A stretch of DNA of 64,000 nt. Source: Arenicola marina. Lineage: Eukaryota; Annelida; Polychaeta; Arenicolidae. A program made the translations under genes and the position numbers. The notes beneath the pieces are model-generated. The model had not been told where the DNA came from and did not search any database. It saw only the letters and a list, made by a program, of their open reading frames with translations. Where the stretch lies: positions 1,977,496-2,041,495 of the forward strand of contig OZ025265.1 in NCBI GenBank assembly GCA_964019135.1, in the 5' to 3' direction. Shown piece after piece: positions 1-10,345 of the stretch (position 1 is its first letter; each line of letters starts with the position of its first letter).

Positions 1-280
1 GGGGGGGGCGTGAGGGAGGGGTGAGGGAGGGCCCGTGGGAGGGGTGGGGGAGGGTTGGGTGTACCGTTTCCCTCCAATGCCAGGACAGTCCTCTTCCACA
101 ACCATAATGGCCAGTGCAGGCTAATATCGCGGTGGTGTAGGATCAGCCATGTGTAGTATGGCTCTGGGTTAACACGTGTGGGTGTGTACGGGAAGACGTT
201 ACTCTGTGGCATTGCCATGGCGATGGAGGGGGGTGGGTGGTGATGGGGGGGGGGGGGGTACGTCGCGGAGAACGGCAGGG
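1..280. other. G-rich single-copy flank, no gene seen
   Basis: The first 60 bases and 240-260 are poly(G)-rich; between them is unremarkable sequence without a supportable exon. It contains a palindromic RFX-type X-box (ATTGCCATGGCGAT, 211-224). Confidence 0.5.
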
Positions 281-1090
281 GCAGGGTGATAAACTGAGGG
301 CAGATTGGGTACTGAAAAGGGCAGGGTGATAAACTGAGGGCAGAATGGGGACTGAAAAGGGCAGTGTGATAAACTGAGGGAAGAATGGGTACTGAAAAGG
401 GCAGTGTGATAAACTGAGGGCAGAATGGGTACTGAAAAGGGCAGGGTGATAAACTGAGGGCAGAATGGGTACTGAAAAGTGCAGGGTGATAAACTGAGGG
501 CAGAATGGGTACTGAAAAGGGCAGGGTGATAAACTGAGGGCAGAATGGGTACTGAAAAGGGCAGTGTGATAAACTGAGGGCAGAATGGGTACTGAAAAGG
601 GCAGTGTGATAAACTGAGGGCAGAATGGGTACTGAAAAGGGCAGTGTGATAAACTGAGGGCAGAATGGGTACTGAAAAGGGCAGTGTGATAAACTGAGGG
701 CAGAATGGGTACTGAAAAGGGCAGTGTGATAAACTGAGGGCAGAATGGGTACTGAAAAGGGCAGTGTGATAAACTGAGGGCAGAATGGGTACTGAAAAGG
801 GCAGGGTGATAAACTGAGGGCAGAATGGGTACTGAAAAGTGCAGGGTGATAAACTGAGGGCAGAATGGGTACTGAAAAGGGCAGGGTGATAAACTGAGGG
901 CAGAATGGGTACTAAAAAGGGCAGGGTGATAAACTGAGGACAGAATGGGTTAAGAAAAGGGCAGTGTGATAAAATGAGGGCAGAATGGGTAAAGAAAAGG
1001 GCAGTGTGATAAACTGAGGGCAGAATGGGTAGAGAAAAGGGCAGTGTGATAAACTGAGGGCAGAATGGGTAAAGAAAAGGGCAGGGTGAT
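281..1090. repeat. Minisatellite, 40-bp unit x about 20
   Basis: Exact 40-base periodicity with few substitutions and no indels between most units; each unit contains GATAAACTGAGGGCAGAATG. The last four units drift (aaagaaaagg in place of actgaaaagg), which suggests the older edge of the array. The unit has no stop on the minus strand, so a 311-codon frame is open across it, but 40 is not a multiple of three and every third unit is read in a different frame. It is not a gene. Confidence 0.95.
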
Positions 1091-1490
1091 ACCATGTGCG
1101 GAAAAAAGTGTGAACTTATGTGTAGAAAGGACAAGCTAGGAAGGGGAAAGCAATTAGCATGGGGAACGGTGAAAACAGCGAAGAGAGGATTGGAAAAGAA
1201 AATGGGATATGCAGGGCAAGAAGGTGTGTACTAGGGACAGGAAGAAATGGGAAATGGAGTCGGGAACAGCGAGGAAGAGCTTAGAACGAAGAAGAGAAAA
1301 GAGAGATATGTGAGGTGATTACAGAAATATAAAGAGCATTTGGAGAGAGACGGTGAAAACAACTGAGAAGTCAACAATACGAAGGAGAAGGTAAGAAGAT
1401 ATAAGCTGTGCTAGACAGCGAACCGCGATAGCACTAAAGGGTGCAGAACCTGCACGGACACGGTATGACGACAAAGAGATTGCCGGGTCG
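1091..1490. other. Purine-rich single-copy stretch, no gene seen
   Basis: The plus strand from 1091 to about 1400 is strongly purine-biased (A/G), unlike the flanks. Such tracts can form triplex DNA. No exon could be supported. Confidence 0.45.
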
Positions 1491-1957
1491 TTCCCGGCTC
1501 GCTCCCTGCCTGCTCTCTGGCCACCGCCACTGGCTCGCTCCCTGCCTGCTCTCTGGCCACTGCCACTGACTCGCTCCCTGCCTTCTCTCTGGCCACCGCC
1601 ACTGGCTCGCTCCCTGCCTGCTCTCTGGTCACTGCCACTGGCTCGCTCCCTGCCTGCTCTCTGGCCACCGCCACTGGCTCGCTCCCTGCCTGCTCTCTGG
1701 CCACTGCCACTGGCTCGCTCCCTGCCTGCTCTCTGGCCACTGCCACTGGCTCGCTCCCTGCCTGCTCTCTGGCCACTGCCACTGACTCGCTCCCTGCCTG
1801 CTCTCTGGCCACTGCCACTGGCTCGCTCCCTGCCTGCTCTCCGGCCACCGCCACTGGTTGGTACAGCAAGAGCGTCAAAGTTGAAATGAGCCATGTCGGT
1901 TTCCTTCGGCGTTTGCACTGGCTTTCGAAGTAGATTTTGAGTTTCCGCGGGTTTCAT
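1319..1957 (-). CDS. Low-confidence ORF containing the 36-bp repeat
   Basis: A frame of 212 codons opens with a true ATG at 1957 and begins MKPAETQNLLRKPVQTPKE, then runs in frame through ten 12-residue Arg/Gly/Ser repeats and ends in a hydrophobic tail. The unit length preserves the frame, but the repeat is also open in a second minus-strand frame, and the variable bases change amino acids as often as they are silent. No splice sites or promoter were identified. It may be an exon with an expanded Arg-Gly-rich segment; it is more likely non-coding. Confidence 0.15.
   Translation of the reverse strand: MKPAETQNLLRKPVQTPKETDMAHFNFDALAVPTSGGGRRAGRERASGSGQRAGRERVSGSGQRAGRERASGSGQRAGRERASGSGQRAGRERASGGGQRAGRERASGSDQRAGRERASGGGQREGRERVSGSGQRAGRERASGGGQRAGRERAGNDPAISLSSYRVRAGSAPFSAIAVRCLAQLISSYLLLRIVDFSVVFTVSLQMLFIFL
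1496..1857. repeat. Minisatellite, 36-bp unit x 10
   Basis: Ten units of 36 bases starting GGCTCGCTCCCTGCCTGCTC, with C/T variation at a few fixed positions (ccaccgcca versus ccactgcca) and no indels. Because 36 is divisible by three, the minus strand encodes a 12-residue repeat rich in Arg, Gly and Ser (for example SGSGQRAGRERA). The copies are nearly identical, implying recent expansion. Confidence 0.95.
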
Positions 1958-2210
1958 GTCTGTCTCGTGTGAAGAAATGAAATATATATATGTGCATATT
2001 TGTATTACGTGATTTTACATTATTCAGTATCTCTCTATGCTGGAGGGAAAAAAAATAAAAGAGCTGGATCTGGGTCAATGCGGAAAGCGCTTTGAAGTTT
2101 GACCCCGTATTGTTGTAAATATGTTTTCGCTTAGCTCTTCTATTGTGATCGCACGACAACGTACGACAACGGAATGTTTATATTCTTCAAATGCTGTATG
2201 AATCACAAAT

Positions 2211-3117
2211 ACACGAGATACGTCAAGCATAGGTTGAGAAGAGACGACAATCGGGGTGTTGGGACTAATTGGACCATGTTGAGACCATCGCCACTCTCTA
2301 CGAGTTGTAGGCCCGACACGTCGCCACTCTCTACGAGTTGTAGGCCCGACACATCGCCCATCCGTTGTTCTGCGTATCGTGGCTACATAGAGCTCTGTGG
2401 TCTTTGCAACCCACAAGAGTGCCGGTCGATATCGCCGTTGACTCATAATGGGAGCGTCAGCAGGGAGGGGTGCACCGCTTGCGAGCGCTCTAGCGGCCAA
2501 GCGTCCTAGGGCAATTCTATAGCGATTTACCATTATCTAGTTGACACGACTTCATACCAAATCGGGGCTCCCTAGCTCAAATATTAACCGAGTTATGCCC
2601 TTCCAAAGTTCATCACGCCACTTGACACGAGATAGACGTACGCTAAATTTTGATTGGCCGATTACTCAAAAACATTGTAGTATCCGGAAAAATATGTCTC
2701 TCAAGAATACTCTCGAACAAACTGCGGATCTCTAGACCCAATATTAACGAATTTATGCGGGAAAACATGTTTCGCGACCTTGACCTTGACCTTGACATTG
2801 GAGGCGTGACCCTGATCAATATAATACTTTGCGCCCAAATACTAATGTCAGGTCTCACCCAAGGAGTCGTTTGTCTGATTTGTAGCCTTCATACAGAAAT
2901 TGAGCAGTCGCCCGCCAAAATTCTCCTTTTGTGTCCCATGTTAAACTTTGAAATTTTGTTACAGAAAAACTATTTGGGCGATTTGCAAAATTGAAAGACG
3001 ATATACAAGGTACCTAAGAGCCCAATACGTGGCCCAACAAGATAATGCGTTACGCTACAAACAGACACACAGACAAACAGAACACACTGACAGGATGAAA
3101 ATAGGAGAATTTCGTCT
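2211..3117. mobile_element. Nested insertion inside dispersed copy A
   Basis: This 907-base segment is absent from the homologous position in copy B (between gaaaatac and aaaattcaacc near 25438), so it most likely inserted into copy A. It contains a tandem duplication of a 33-base unit (2289-2321 and 2322-2354), a CCTTGA hexamer run (about 2775-2800) and a 3' end rich in CAGACA motifs (3060-3090), a composition common in non-autonomous repeats of marine invertebrates. No target-site duplication or terminal inverted repeat could be recognised, and no transposase or reverse transcriptase frame is present. Confidence 0.5.
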
Positions 3118-3221
3118 TAAAAATTCAGCCTAAACAACCCTCTAAAACCATTCGTGACTCCAAGAGCGTTGGATCAACCGTGAGGTTGGCGGTTACGTGG
3201 GGCCACGGTGATGTGAGGGAC

Positions 3222-3238
3222 TAGCTCCCTCTGCTGGT
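3222..3238 (-). promoter_or_regulatory. CTCF-like site
   Basis: Read on the minus strand the site is ACCAGCAGAGGGAGCTAG, a close match to the bilaterian CTCF core CCASYAGRKGGCRS. Motif match only. Confidence 0.35.
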
Positions 3239-3450
3239 AAAGTGGCCCTAAGTGTGAGAAAGGTGGTGCAGTCAAGTCGGGTAAAGAGTAATAAAGAAAA
3301 AAAAAACAAAGAAGATGTGGCACAGAAGATGTTCCACGTGAACTAAGTTGAATGATAAATATTGCTAATATCACTTCATTCCGAGAATGGCGTGTTTTTC
3401 TTTCAGATTTGGCTCTCTGGCTGAGCCCAGATCAGACTTGTGCCCCAAGG

Positions 3451-3735
3451 GGATGTCTGACATCTACGCCAAGCCAATTACAGATGGTGGCAAAAATATT
3501 CGTCAGCTACATCTATAACACATCGAAGAATCAAGTGAGCTAAAAAGGTTTAAGCGTTAAAAAGAGCTGAACGCTGTTAATATATGGGTAACTAGCCGCC
3601 CCGCGAGCTGGCCAAGAACCAGGTCACAAACGACCGTTTTCTGTGAACGCATGAAAACCCAAGTGGCTCTTAATAAGTCACGAAGCACCGAAACCTTTGA
3701 TCATAGGGCATAGGTTACTTACCCACCCTCTCGAT
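3451..3735. other. Single-copy sequence, no gene seen
   Basis: Mixed-composition DNA with stops in all frames at short intervals; no splice-bounded exon candidate. Confidence 0.4.
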
Positions 3736-4390
3736 AAAAATGACGACAAGTTATGGAGTGAAGAATCACATGGTCAAAGGCACACTTTAGATAACCATGA
3801 CAAGTTATGGAGTGAAGAAACACGTGGTCAAAGGCACTCTTTCGATAACCATGACGACAAGTTATTGAGTGAAGAATCACGTGGTCAAAGCCACTCTTTC
3901 GATAACCATGACAACAAGTCATTGAGTGAAGAATCACGTGGTCAAAGCCACTCTTTCGATAACAATGACTGAAGAAAATCACGTGGTCAAAGGCACTCTT
4001 TAGATAACCATGACGACAATTCATTGAGTGAAGAAAATCACGTGGTCAAAGGCACTCTTTAGATAACCATGACAACAAGTCATTGAGTGAAGAATCACGT
4101 GGTCAAAGCCACTCTTTCGATAACAATGACTGAAGAAAATCACGTGGTCAAAGGCACTCTTTAGATAACCATGACGACAATTCATTGAGTGAAGAAAATC
4201 ACGTGGTCAAAGGCACTCTTTAGATAACCATGACAACAAGTCATTGAGTGAAGAACCATGTGGTCAAGGCCACTCTTTCGATAACAATGACTGAAAAAAA
4301 TCACGTGGTCAAAGGCACTCTTTAGATAACCATGACGACAATTCATTGAGTGAAGAAAATCACGTGGTCAAAGGCAATCTTTCGATAACT
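3736..4390. repeat. Minisatellite, about 57-bp monomer with 161-bp higher-order unit
   Basis: Monomers of about 44-60 bases share TCACGTGGTCAAAGGCACTC followed by ttagataaccatgac. From about 3911 a three-monomer block recurs with a period of exactly 161 bases (landmark ACAACAAGT at 3911, 4072 and 4233), so this is a higher-order repeat. Each monomer has a palindromic E-box (CACGTG) next to GGTCAAAGGCA, which resembles a DR1 nuclear-receptor element. Confidence 0.9.
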
Positions 4391-4698
4391 ATGTTTATAA
4401 ATAATATCCAAACGTTCCATTATTATCACATATGATATCGTAAGTGACACACTCATCATGGAATCATTGCACTCGACAGATATCGCCCGGAAATATGGTC
4501 AACATTGGATAGCACAAACTGGAGTATTGAGGCAAAAGAAAAAATAAGATTCAATCTCACAATAATGGAAATCGTTATAATCGTTCCTGAAGCGTTGATA
4601 TAGCTGAAGTTGTGCGACAAGTGAGAGATTTACTCTCAGTCTCGGTATGTGGACTATTATATTGGTCGGCCTAAGAAGGCTTCTCTAATAAAAAAAGG

Positions 4699-4980
4699 TT
4701 ATGAATGTTTATTAAAACCAATGTTGCAAATATTGACGTGGGCGTAAAACTGCTTAATCTGTTTAAACAACGGCAGGCGAATGTTTCGCTGTGACGGATA
4801 AAAGAAATAGTCTGAGCCACTGCAATATCGGATTGAAATATGGTATTCGCAAAATGTACCCTGCTTGTCAATGCTGGATTCCTTGTAGTCCATCAGATTT
4901 TGACCAAACAACGTATTGGGCACAACCCACGCACTACTCATAAATGGCTCTGTTTGGGTAATTATTATATCATACCCGTG
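4699..4980 (-). CDS. Candidate exon or ORF of unknown function
   Basis: A minus-strand frame is open from about 4989 to a TAA at 4699-4701. An in-frame ATG at 4941 gives 80 codons beginning MSSAWVVPNTLFGQNL. The frame upstream of that ATG is also open as far as a TGA that sits beside the start of the 21-bp array. The peptide is mixed, with four cysteines and several aromatics (for example IRYCSGSDYFFYPSQRN), unlike the repeat-derived frames nearby. An AATAAA lies within the last codons (about 4705-4710), so it could be a terminal exon. No family was recognised and no convincing acceptor was found upstream. Confidence 0.3.
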   Translation of the reverse strand, partial: HGYDIIITQTEPFMSSAWVVPNTLFGQNLMDYKESSIDKQGTFCEYHISIRYCSGSDYFFYPSQRNIRLPLFKQIKQFYAHVNICNIGFNKHS

Positions 4981-5027
4981 TATAATATGAGGTCAACCAA
5001 ATTTCTCTATTAATATGCTCTGCTGCG

Positions 5028-5806
5028 CTATATCAGATAACTCTAGTGCTATATCAGACAACTCTGCTGCTATATCAGACAACTCTGCTGCTATATCAGA
5101 CAACTCTGCTGCTATATCAGACAGCTTTGCTGCTATATCAGACAGCTCTCCTGCTATATCAGACAGCTCTGCTGCTATATCAGACAGCTCTGCTGCTATA
5201 TCAGACAGCTTTGCTGCTATATCAGGCAACTTTGCTGCTATATCAGACAACTCTGCTGCTATATCAGACAGCTTTGCTGCTATATCAGACAGATCTCCTG
5301 CTATATCAGACGGCTCTGCTGCTATATCAGACAGCTTTGCTGCTATATCAGACAATTCTGCTGCTATATCAGACAGCTCTGCTGCTATATCAGACAGCTC
5401 TCCTGCTATATCAGACAGCTCTGCTGCTATATCAGACAGCTTTGCTGCTATATCAGACAGCTCTGCTGCTATATCAGACAGCTCTGCTGCTATAGCAGAC
5501 AACTCTGCTGCTATATCAGACAGCTCTCCTGCTATATCAGACAGCTTTGCTGCTATATCAGACAACTCTGCTGCTATATCAGACAGCTCTGCTGCTATAT
5601 CAGACAGCTTTGCTGCTATATCAGACAGCTCTGCTGCTATATCAGACAGCTTTGCTGCTATATCAGACAGCTCTGCTGCTATATCAGACAGCTCTGCTGC
5701 TATATCAGACAGCTTTGTTGCTATATCAGACAACTCTGCTGCTATATCAGACTACTCTGCTGCTATACCAGACAGATCTGCTGCTATATCAAACCGCTCT
5801 GCTTTA
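5028..5806. repeat. Minisatellite, 21-bp unit x about 37
   Basis: Units of 21 bases, TATATCAGACAGCTCTGCTGC with variants (aactctg, gctttg, gctctcc). The length is a multiple of three, so several frames stay open. On the minus strand the peptide is (L-S-D-I-A-A-E/K)n, a heptad with Leu and Ile at a/d positions. Most units differ by single substitutions and no frame-shifting indel was noticed. No start, splice or promoter signal marks it as coding. Confidence 0.95.
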
Positions 5807-6650
5807 ATGTGGTAATATTTATTAACATTAATTGAGGAGGGAATGTTAGGAGGCAGAAGGGACCGCAGGTTGGGTTTGGGGTCAGGGTGTGGAGATGAGA
5901 GGGTGGGGACGGGGGGTATAGTATGGTTGGTTGGTTATATATTCACAACGCATTAACAACTTTTGGTCATACCCGTCAATGAAAGAAGGAAGGGAGAGGG
6001 GAGCCATGTCCCCGGGGGTAACCCGCTACTCTTTGTGAAGGAGGGCATGGTATGAGAGGACACAGGGTGATACCCTTTACGGTCAATGGGACCAGACGCC
6101 GTTGGCTGTGGGTTGGGTGTGGGACGGTGAGGAACGACATGTTCATGGACATGAGTTGGGGGGTTGGGGGGCGGGGTGCGGAAATGTGGTTGGAGAGTGC
6201 GGCGGGGTGGATGGGGGGGGGATGGGGGGAGGGTGGGGGGTGGGAGTGGGGGGATGGGAGAGTGTGGATGGGGTGGGGGTATATTGGGAATAATGATGGA
6301 CATACATGTGGCGATAATAGGGGGGTAACAGGTGTGTGGAGAGGTGTGAAGAGATCACGTTAAACATAAGGAAGGTGTGAGGTGAGAGGGGGATGGGGGG
6401 AGGGGGGGGGGAGCGACCGACATGGACACCGCTCCCCATGAATGATGCGCACAGCCTGGACGGACCACAACACTAGCGAGACATTATGTTTCACCCACAT
6501 CGACAGAAGTGGAGCAGTGTAGCCTGGTACAAGAAGCTAGCGGCCCAGGTGTACCCGGCAGCCGAGATTGTAGGTTAATCATGCGACTAGTATGATAAAT
6601 GAAACGATGTTTCAGGCCGCTTTTGTCCGCATAAGGGTTAAGCAGGGCCA
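5807..6650. other. G-rich low-complexity spacer, no gene seen
   Basis: Plus-strand G runs dominate 5830-5930 and 6150-6415. The open frames here are poly-Gly/Trp or poly-Pro products of base composition. No exon or regulatory element could be supported. Confidence 0.5.
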
Positions 6651-6654
6651 GAGA

Positions 6655-6735
6655 GTCGGGACCGGGGTCTAACCCGGCGGGCGGCATCTAGCCTATTGAT
6701 CTGCGGCCCAGTGATCTAACCACCTCACCCGTTTG
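6655..6735 (-). ncRNA. tRNA-derived SINE head
   Basis: On the minus strand the sequence reads GGTGGTTAGATCACTGG, a pol III A-box context, followed about 40 bases later by GCCGGGTTAGACCCCGG, a T-arm/B-box with one change from GGTTCGAnnCC, then tcccgac. Spacing and order are those of a tRNA. There is no intact anticodon arm, so this is a SINE head or tRNA pseudogene. Its 3' extent is unknown and may run to about 6500. Confidence 0.55.
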
Positions 6736-6739
6736 GTAT

Positions 6740-7290
6740 GATATATACCACCACGTTATGACGGGCGAGCACGTGGTTTCCGGATAGACACTGAGGGTGA
6801 GGACGGATATGCGATCGGAGTAATCGGCGCGGACATTTGGAGCATGCGGACTCACTCTTTCCGCTAATATGCGGATCAATATTAACCGAACGCTAAATCC
6901 GCGGTCCGGGTGAATGTTGCACTTGCACTGCACAAATTTTGAAGATCGTTAAATAGCGCCATAAAATAAATCAACGGATACGTATTGTGTTCATTATCTT
7001 ATTCTCGTGGTTATGATAATATTTACAGATTTTTTGCAGGTCGCAATACTACTATATATATATTAAATGTGTTGTGCGGCCTGGACGCCATGTTGGAAAT
7101 CCTCGTGATCCTCCTCTGGGTGGGGAGTAAGGTCTGGGAGAAAAACGTACCACGTGACCGCCCTATCGGACCACAATCTCCGCGTTCCGTTATGCACTCC
7201 GCGGAGTCCGACTGTTCCGCTCGCATACCCATATTGTGTGGAGAAACAACCGACAACAAAGCCCACAGAACGCTATCATTGTAATCCATG
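6740..7290. other. Single-copy island with CpG-rich part, no firm gene
   Basis: CpG density rises at 7140-7240, which holds an E-box CACGTGAC (7151-7158). A minus-strand ATG near 7090 in the context ccaacATGGCGTCC opens about 22 codons and meets a GTAAAT donor-like site. This is too weak to call a gene. Confidence 0.3.
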
Positions 7291-7293
7291 CTC

Positions 7294-7600
7294 GTCGTGA
7301 GTAATATGTGAGCTACACTGAAGCAATGGTTCGCGCTAACAAGGACCACAGTGCGTCAGAACAAAACGAGCCAATTGCATGTTAGCTTCCACGAAAACTA
7401 TACTCGTAATTAAGGTTAGTCGTGAGTAATATGTGAGCTATACTGAAGCAATGGTTCCGTTGACAAGGACCACATTGCGTAAGAACAATACGATCCAACC
7501 ATATGTTGTGCTCCACGAAAAAGATAATTGCAATTACTGTTATTCGTGAGTTTTATGTGAGCTATGCAATCGCAAAAACAAGGCAGAACGACCAACAAGG
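7294..7600. repeat. About 125-bp tandem duplication, 2.4 copies
   Basis: TCGTGAGTAATATGTGAGCTA begins at 7295 and 7420, with a diverged third copy (ttcgtgagttttatgtgagc) at 7543. The first two copies share about 125 bases including GAAGCAATGGTT and AACAAGGACCACA. The copies have diverged by substitution, so the duplication is older than most arrays here. Confidence 0.8.
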
Positions 7601-7950
7601 CAATTGCTGCAGATGTAGATTGTTCAAAGCATCAACGCGTGGTTGCAAGCCAGGATCGTGTGGAAACTGCCCTGTACTATGGCATACCTTGCTCGGTGCA
7701 AACAGACACATATGATGTCCTTAATTAACAGATACTTTTAAAGGAATAAGATAAATATTAAAACTGACAGACAAGACGTATCATATTTCCAGTAGAGCTT
7801 GTTTATAGAGTCGCGCTTTAAGTACCAGGCGTCACAAACACTGGGGTGTAGGTTTGTGGGGTGGATAAGCATAAGCATTTGCAAAGAGTGAAAGAAGTGA
7901 TAATATATATATAGATATAAAAAAAGCCAAAAAGTTATGTAGCAGCTTAC
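7601..7950. other. Probable intron or spacer, no gene seen
   Basis: AT-rich in its right half (7880-7930). If the minus-strand exon at 7951-8016 is real, this is the start of its downstream intron. Confidence 0.35.
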
Positions 7951-8100
7951 GAGACAGCTGTCCGTTCTTCTGACTGATTGTGGCGTCATCTTTAGCTTTC
8001 ACCGGCGGATTGGCAACTGAAACAAGTAACAATAGAATGCTATATCAGAACGTTATCCGGTAGCACAAGGTGAGACGTACTGACCACGTGACACAGCCAT
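7951..8100 (-). CDS. Candidate 5' end of a minus-strand gene (two small exons)
   Basis: Exon 1 starts at ATG 8100 (gtaacaATGGCTG, A at -3, G at +4) and would end at 8085 before GTCAGT, encoding MAVSR plus one base. A 68-base intron ends in a good acceptor (gttacttgtttcag, AG at 8018-8017). Exon 2 is 8016-7951, 66 bases, beginning and ending in phase 1, and encodes ANPPVKAKDDATISQKNGQL; it ends at a strong GTAAGC donor. Phase 1 of exon 1 matches the phase of exon 2, which supports the model. Upstream are an ETS site (CCGGAAGTGG) and a CRE-like GACGTCAG. No homologue was recognised. The weak point is the short intron and non-ideal first donor. Confidence 0.35.
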
Positions 8101-8175
8101 TGTTACCACTTCCGGTTTCGTCTTTCAGGTAATGTACACAACACAAGGGGACCCACGGCATGAGCTGACGTCTCG
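8101..8175 (-). promoter_or_regulatory. Candidate promoter (ETS and CRE-like)
   Basis: Reading the minus strand toward the ATG at 8100: GACGTCAGC (CRE-like, about 8166-8174), then CCGGAAGTGG (ETS, about 8106-8115). An E-box CACGTG lies inside the first exon. There is no TATA box. Confidence 0.35.
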
Positions 8176-8180
8176 AAATG

Positions 8181-8705
8181 CGGATGAATGTTGAGGTCAA
8201 AGTGCACTAGTGGCGAAATTCTAGTTCATTGTGCATTTGTTGACCCGATCCCTATTATCGCCCACACAAGATATATTTTTTTCCTATCATCTTTGGCTGA
8301 GCGATTTTGGCTGAGCGATAATAGGGGTGGGGTCAGAAAGTCGATACCTGCCATTAATACACTGTGGTTCAGAGCGTCGCTGATTGGTTCCCACTGCGCA
8401 CAAGTGTAAGCACTTTTATGATATCTGCGCATCTTCCCCGCGAAATTTTACGCTATTGGTAACACGTGGTTCGTCCAAGCTGGCGTCTGGACCATCAACA
8501 CGGAATGTTCCTATCGGAGGAGCAGCACTGTTTCTCATCAGTCCGTTTAGAAACAAGTCCATAGGGATCCCATGTCTAGCGAAGCAAACCGCAAATCGGA
8601 AAATAAGAAAGGTCTCGGATCATTATTTACACTTCTTAAGATTTACCCTTCCACCTGAGAAGAGTTACCCTTCCTCCAGAGCGCTGGGACGAGGGAGTGG
8701 GCGTG
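8181..8705. other. Single-copy sequence, no firm gene
   Basis: A 15-base tandem duplication (ttggctgagcgat) lies at 8292-8320. A minus-strand NF-Y site (CCAATCAGCG, about 8378-8387) precedes an ATG followed by CAG|GTATCG near 8350, which resembles a start exon of only seven bases; it is not called. Confidence 0.3.
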
Positions 8706-8708
8706 GAG

Positions 8709-9083
8709 TAGGTGTGGAATGGATGGGTGTCAGTCTGGTGTGTGGCAGATGTGGGGGTAGGTGTGGAGGTGGCTGGTGTAGGGGTAGGTGTGGAGGTGGC
8801 TGGTTGAGGGGTAGGTGTGGAGGTGGCTGGTGTGGGGGTAGGTGTGGAGGTGGCTGGTGTGGGGGTAGGTGTGGAGGTGGATGGTGTGGGGGTAGGTGTG
8901 GAGGTGGCAGACGTGGGGGTAGGTGTGGAGGTGGCTGGTGTGGGGGTAGGTGTGGAGGTGGCTGGTGTGGGGGTAGGTGTGGAGGTGGCTGGTGTGGGGG
9001 TAGGTGTGGAGGTGGCTGGTGTGGGGGTAGGTGTGGAGGTGGATGGTGTGGGGTAGGTGTGGAGGTGGATGGTGTGGGGTAGG
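8709..9083. repeat. Minisatellite, 27-bp unit x about 13
   Basis: Units GTAGGTGTGGAGGTGGCTGG plus tgtgggg, 27 bases each, nearly identical from 8755 to 9045. G runs of four or five at regular spacing make the plus strand a G-quadruplex candidate. It passes directly into the 49-bp array, with which it shares GGTGTGGGGTAGGTGT. Confidence 0.9.
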
Positions 9084-10345
9084 TGTAGGAGTGGATGGGC
9101 GCGTGGCTGGTGTGGGGTAGGTGTAGGGTAGGTGTGGGAGTGGATGGGCGCGTGGCTGGTGTGGGGTAGGTGTAGGGTAGGTGTGGGAGTGGATGGGCGC
9201 GTGGCTGGTGTGGGGTAGGTGTAGGGTAGGTGTGGGGGTGGATGGGCGCGTAGCTGGTGTGGGGTAGGTGTAGGGTAGGTGTGGGAGTGGATGGGCGCGT
9301 GGCTGGTGTGGGGTAGGTGTAGGGTAGGTGTGGGAGTGGATGGCCGCGTGGCTGGTGTGGGGTAGGTGTAGGGTAGGTGTGGGAGTGGATGGGCGCGTGG
9401 CTGGTGTGGGGTAGGTGTAGGGTAGGTGTGGGAGTGGATGGGCGCGTGGCTGGTGTGGGGTAGGTGTAGGGTAGGTGTGGGAGTGGATGGGCGCGTGGCT
9501 GGTGTGGGGTAGGTGTAGGGTAGGTGTGGGAGTGGATGGGCGCGTGGCTGGTGTGGGGTAGGTGTAGGGTAGGTGTGGGAGTGGATGGGCGCGTGGCTGG
9601 TGTGGGGTAGGTGTAGGGTAGGTGTGGAGGTGGATGGGCGCGTGGCTGGTATGGGGTAGGTGTAGGGTAGGTGTGGGAGTGGATGGGCGCGTGGCTGGTG
9701 TGGGGTAGGTGTAGGGTAGGTGTGGGAGTGGATGGGCGCGTGGCTGGTGTGGGGTAGGTGTAGGGTAGGTGTGGGAGTGGATGGGCGCGTGGCTGGTGTG
9801 GGGTAGGTGTAGGGTAGGTGTGGGAGTGGATGGGCGCGTGGCTGGTGTGGGGTAGGTGTAGGGTAGGTGTGGGAGTGGATGGGCGCGTGGCTGGTGTGGG
9901 GTAGGTGTAGGGTAGGTGTGGGAGTGGATGGGCGCGTGGCTGGTGTGGGGTAGGTGTAGGGTAGGTGTGGGAGTGGATGGGCGCGTGGCTGGTGTGGGGT
10001 AGGTGTAGGGTAGGTGTGGGAGTGGATGGGCGCGTGGCTGGTGTGGGGTAGGTGTAGGGTAGGTGTGGGAGTGGATGGGCGCGTGGCTGGTGTGGGGTAG
10101 GTGTAGGGTAGGTGTGGGAGTGGATGGGCGCGTAGCTGGTGTGGGGTAGGTGTAGGGTAGGTGTGGGAGTGGATGGGCGCGTGGCTGGTGTGGGGTAGGT
10201 GTAGGGTAGGTGTGGGAGTGGATGGCCGCGTGGCTGGTGTGGGGTAGGTGTAGGGTAGGTGTGGGAGTGGATGGGCGCGTGGCTGGTGTGGGGTAGGTGT
10301 TGGGTAGGTGTGGGAGTGGATGGGCGCGTAGCTGGTGTGGGGAGG
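9084..10345. repeat. Minisatellite, 49-bp unit x about 25
   Basis: Units carry GGATGGGCGCGTGGCTGGTG and gtagggtaggtgtggg with an exact 49-base period and only isolated substitutions (gcgtag, ggccgc variants recur). Open minus-strand frames of about 600 codons (Pro/His/Thr-rich) span this and the preceding array, but 49 is not divisible by three and both frames are equally open, so this is not coding. High identity implies recent expansion. Confidence 0.95.

Larger units (their letters stand above)
2069..3450 (+). repeat. Dispersed element copy A, interrupted by an insertion
   Basis: Segments 2069-2210 and 3118-3215 align in order with the uninterrupted 25313-25515. Shared blocks include CTTTGAA-TTTGACCCCGT, AATATGTTTTCGC, CCTAAACAACC and GTTGGCGGTTACGTGGG. 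A further 15-base block, TTGGCTCTCTGGCTG, occurs at 3409-3423 and at 25767-25781 in the second copy, so the homology probably extends to about 3450. The element starts with an imperfect inverted repeat (GGGTCAA ... TTTGACCC). No coding capacity was seen. It is probably a non-autonomous repeat; its class is unknown. Confidence 0.6.

Noticed and set aside
9084-10345. Telomere-like TAGGGTAGG strings
   Set aside because: They are part of a 49-bp minisatellite unit, not a (TTAGGG)n array.
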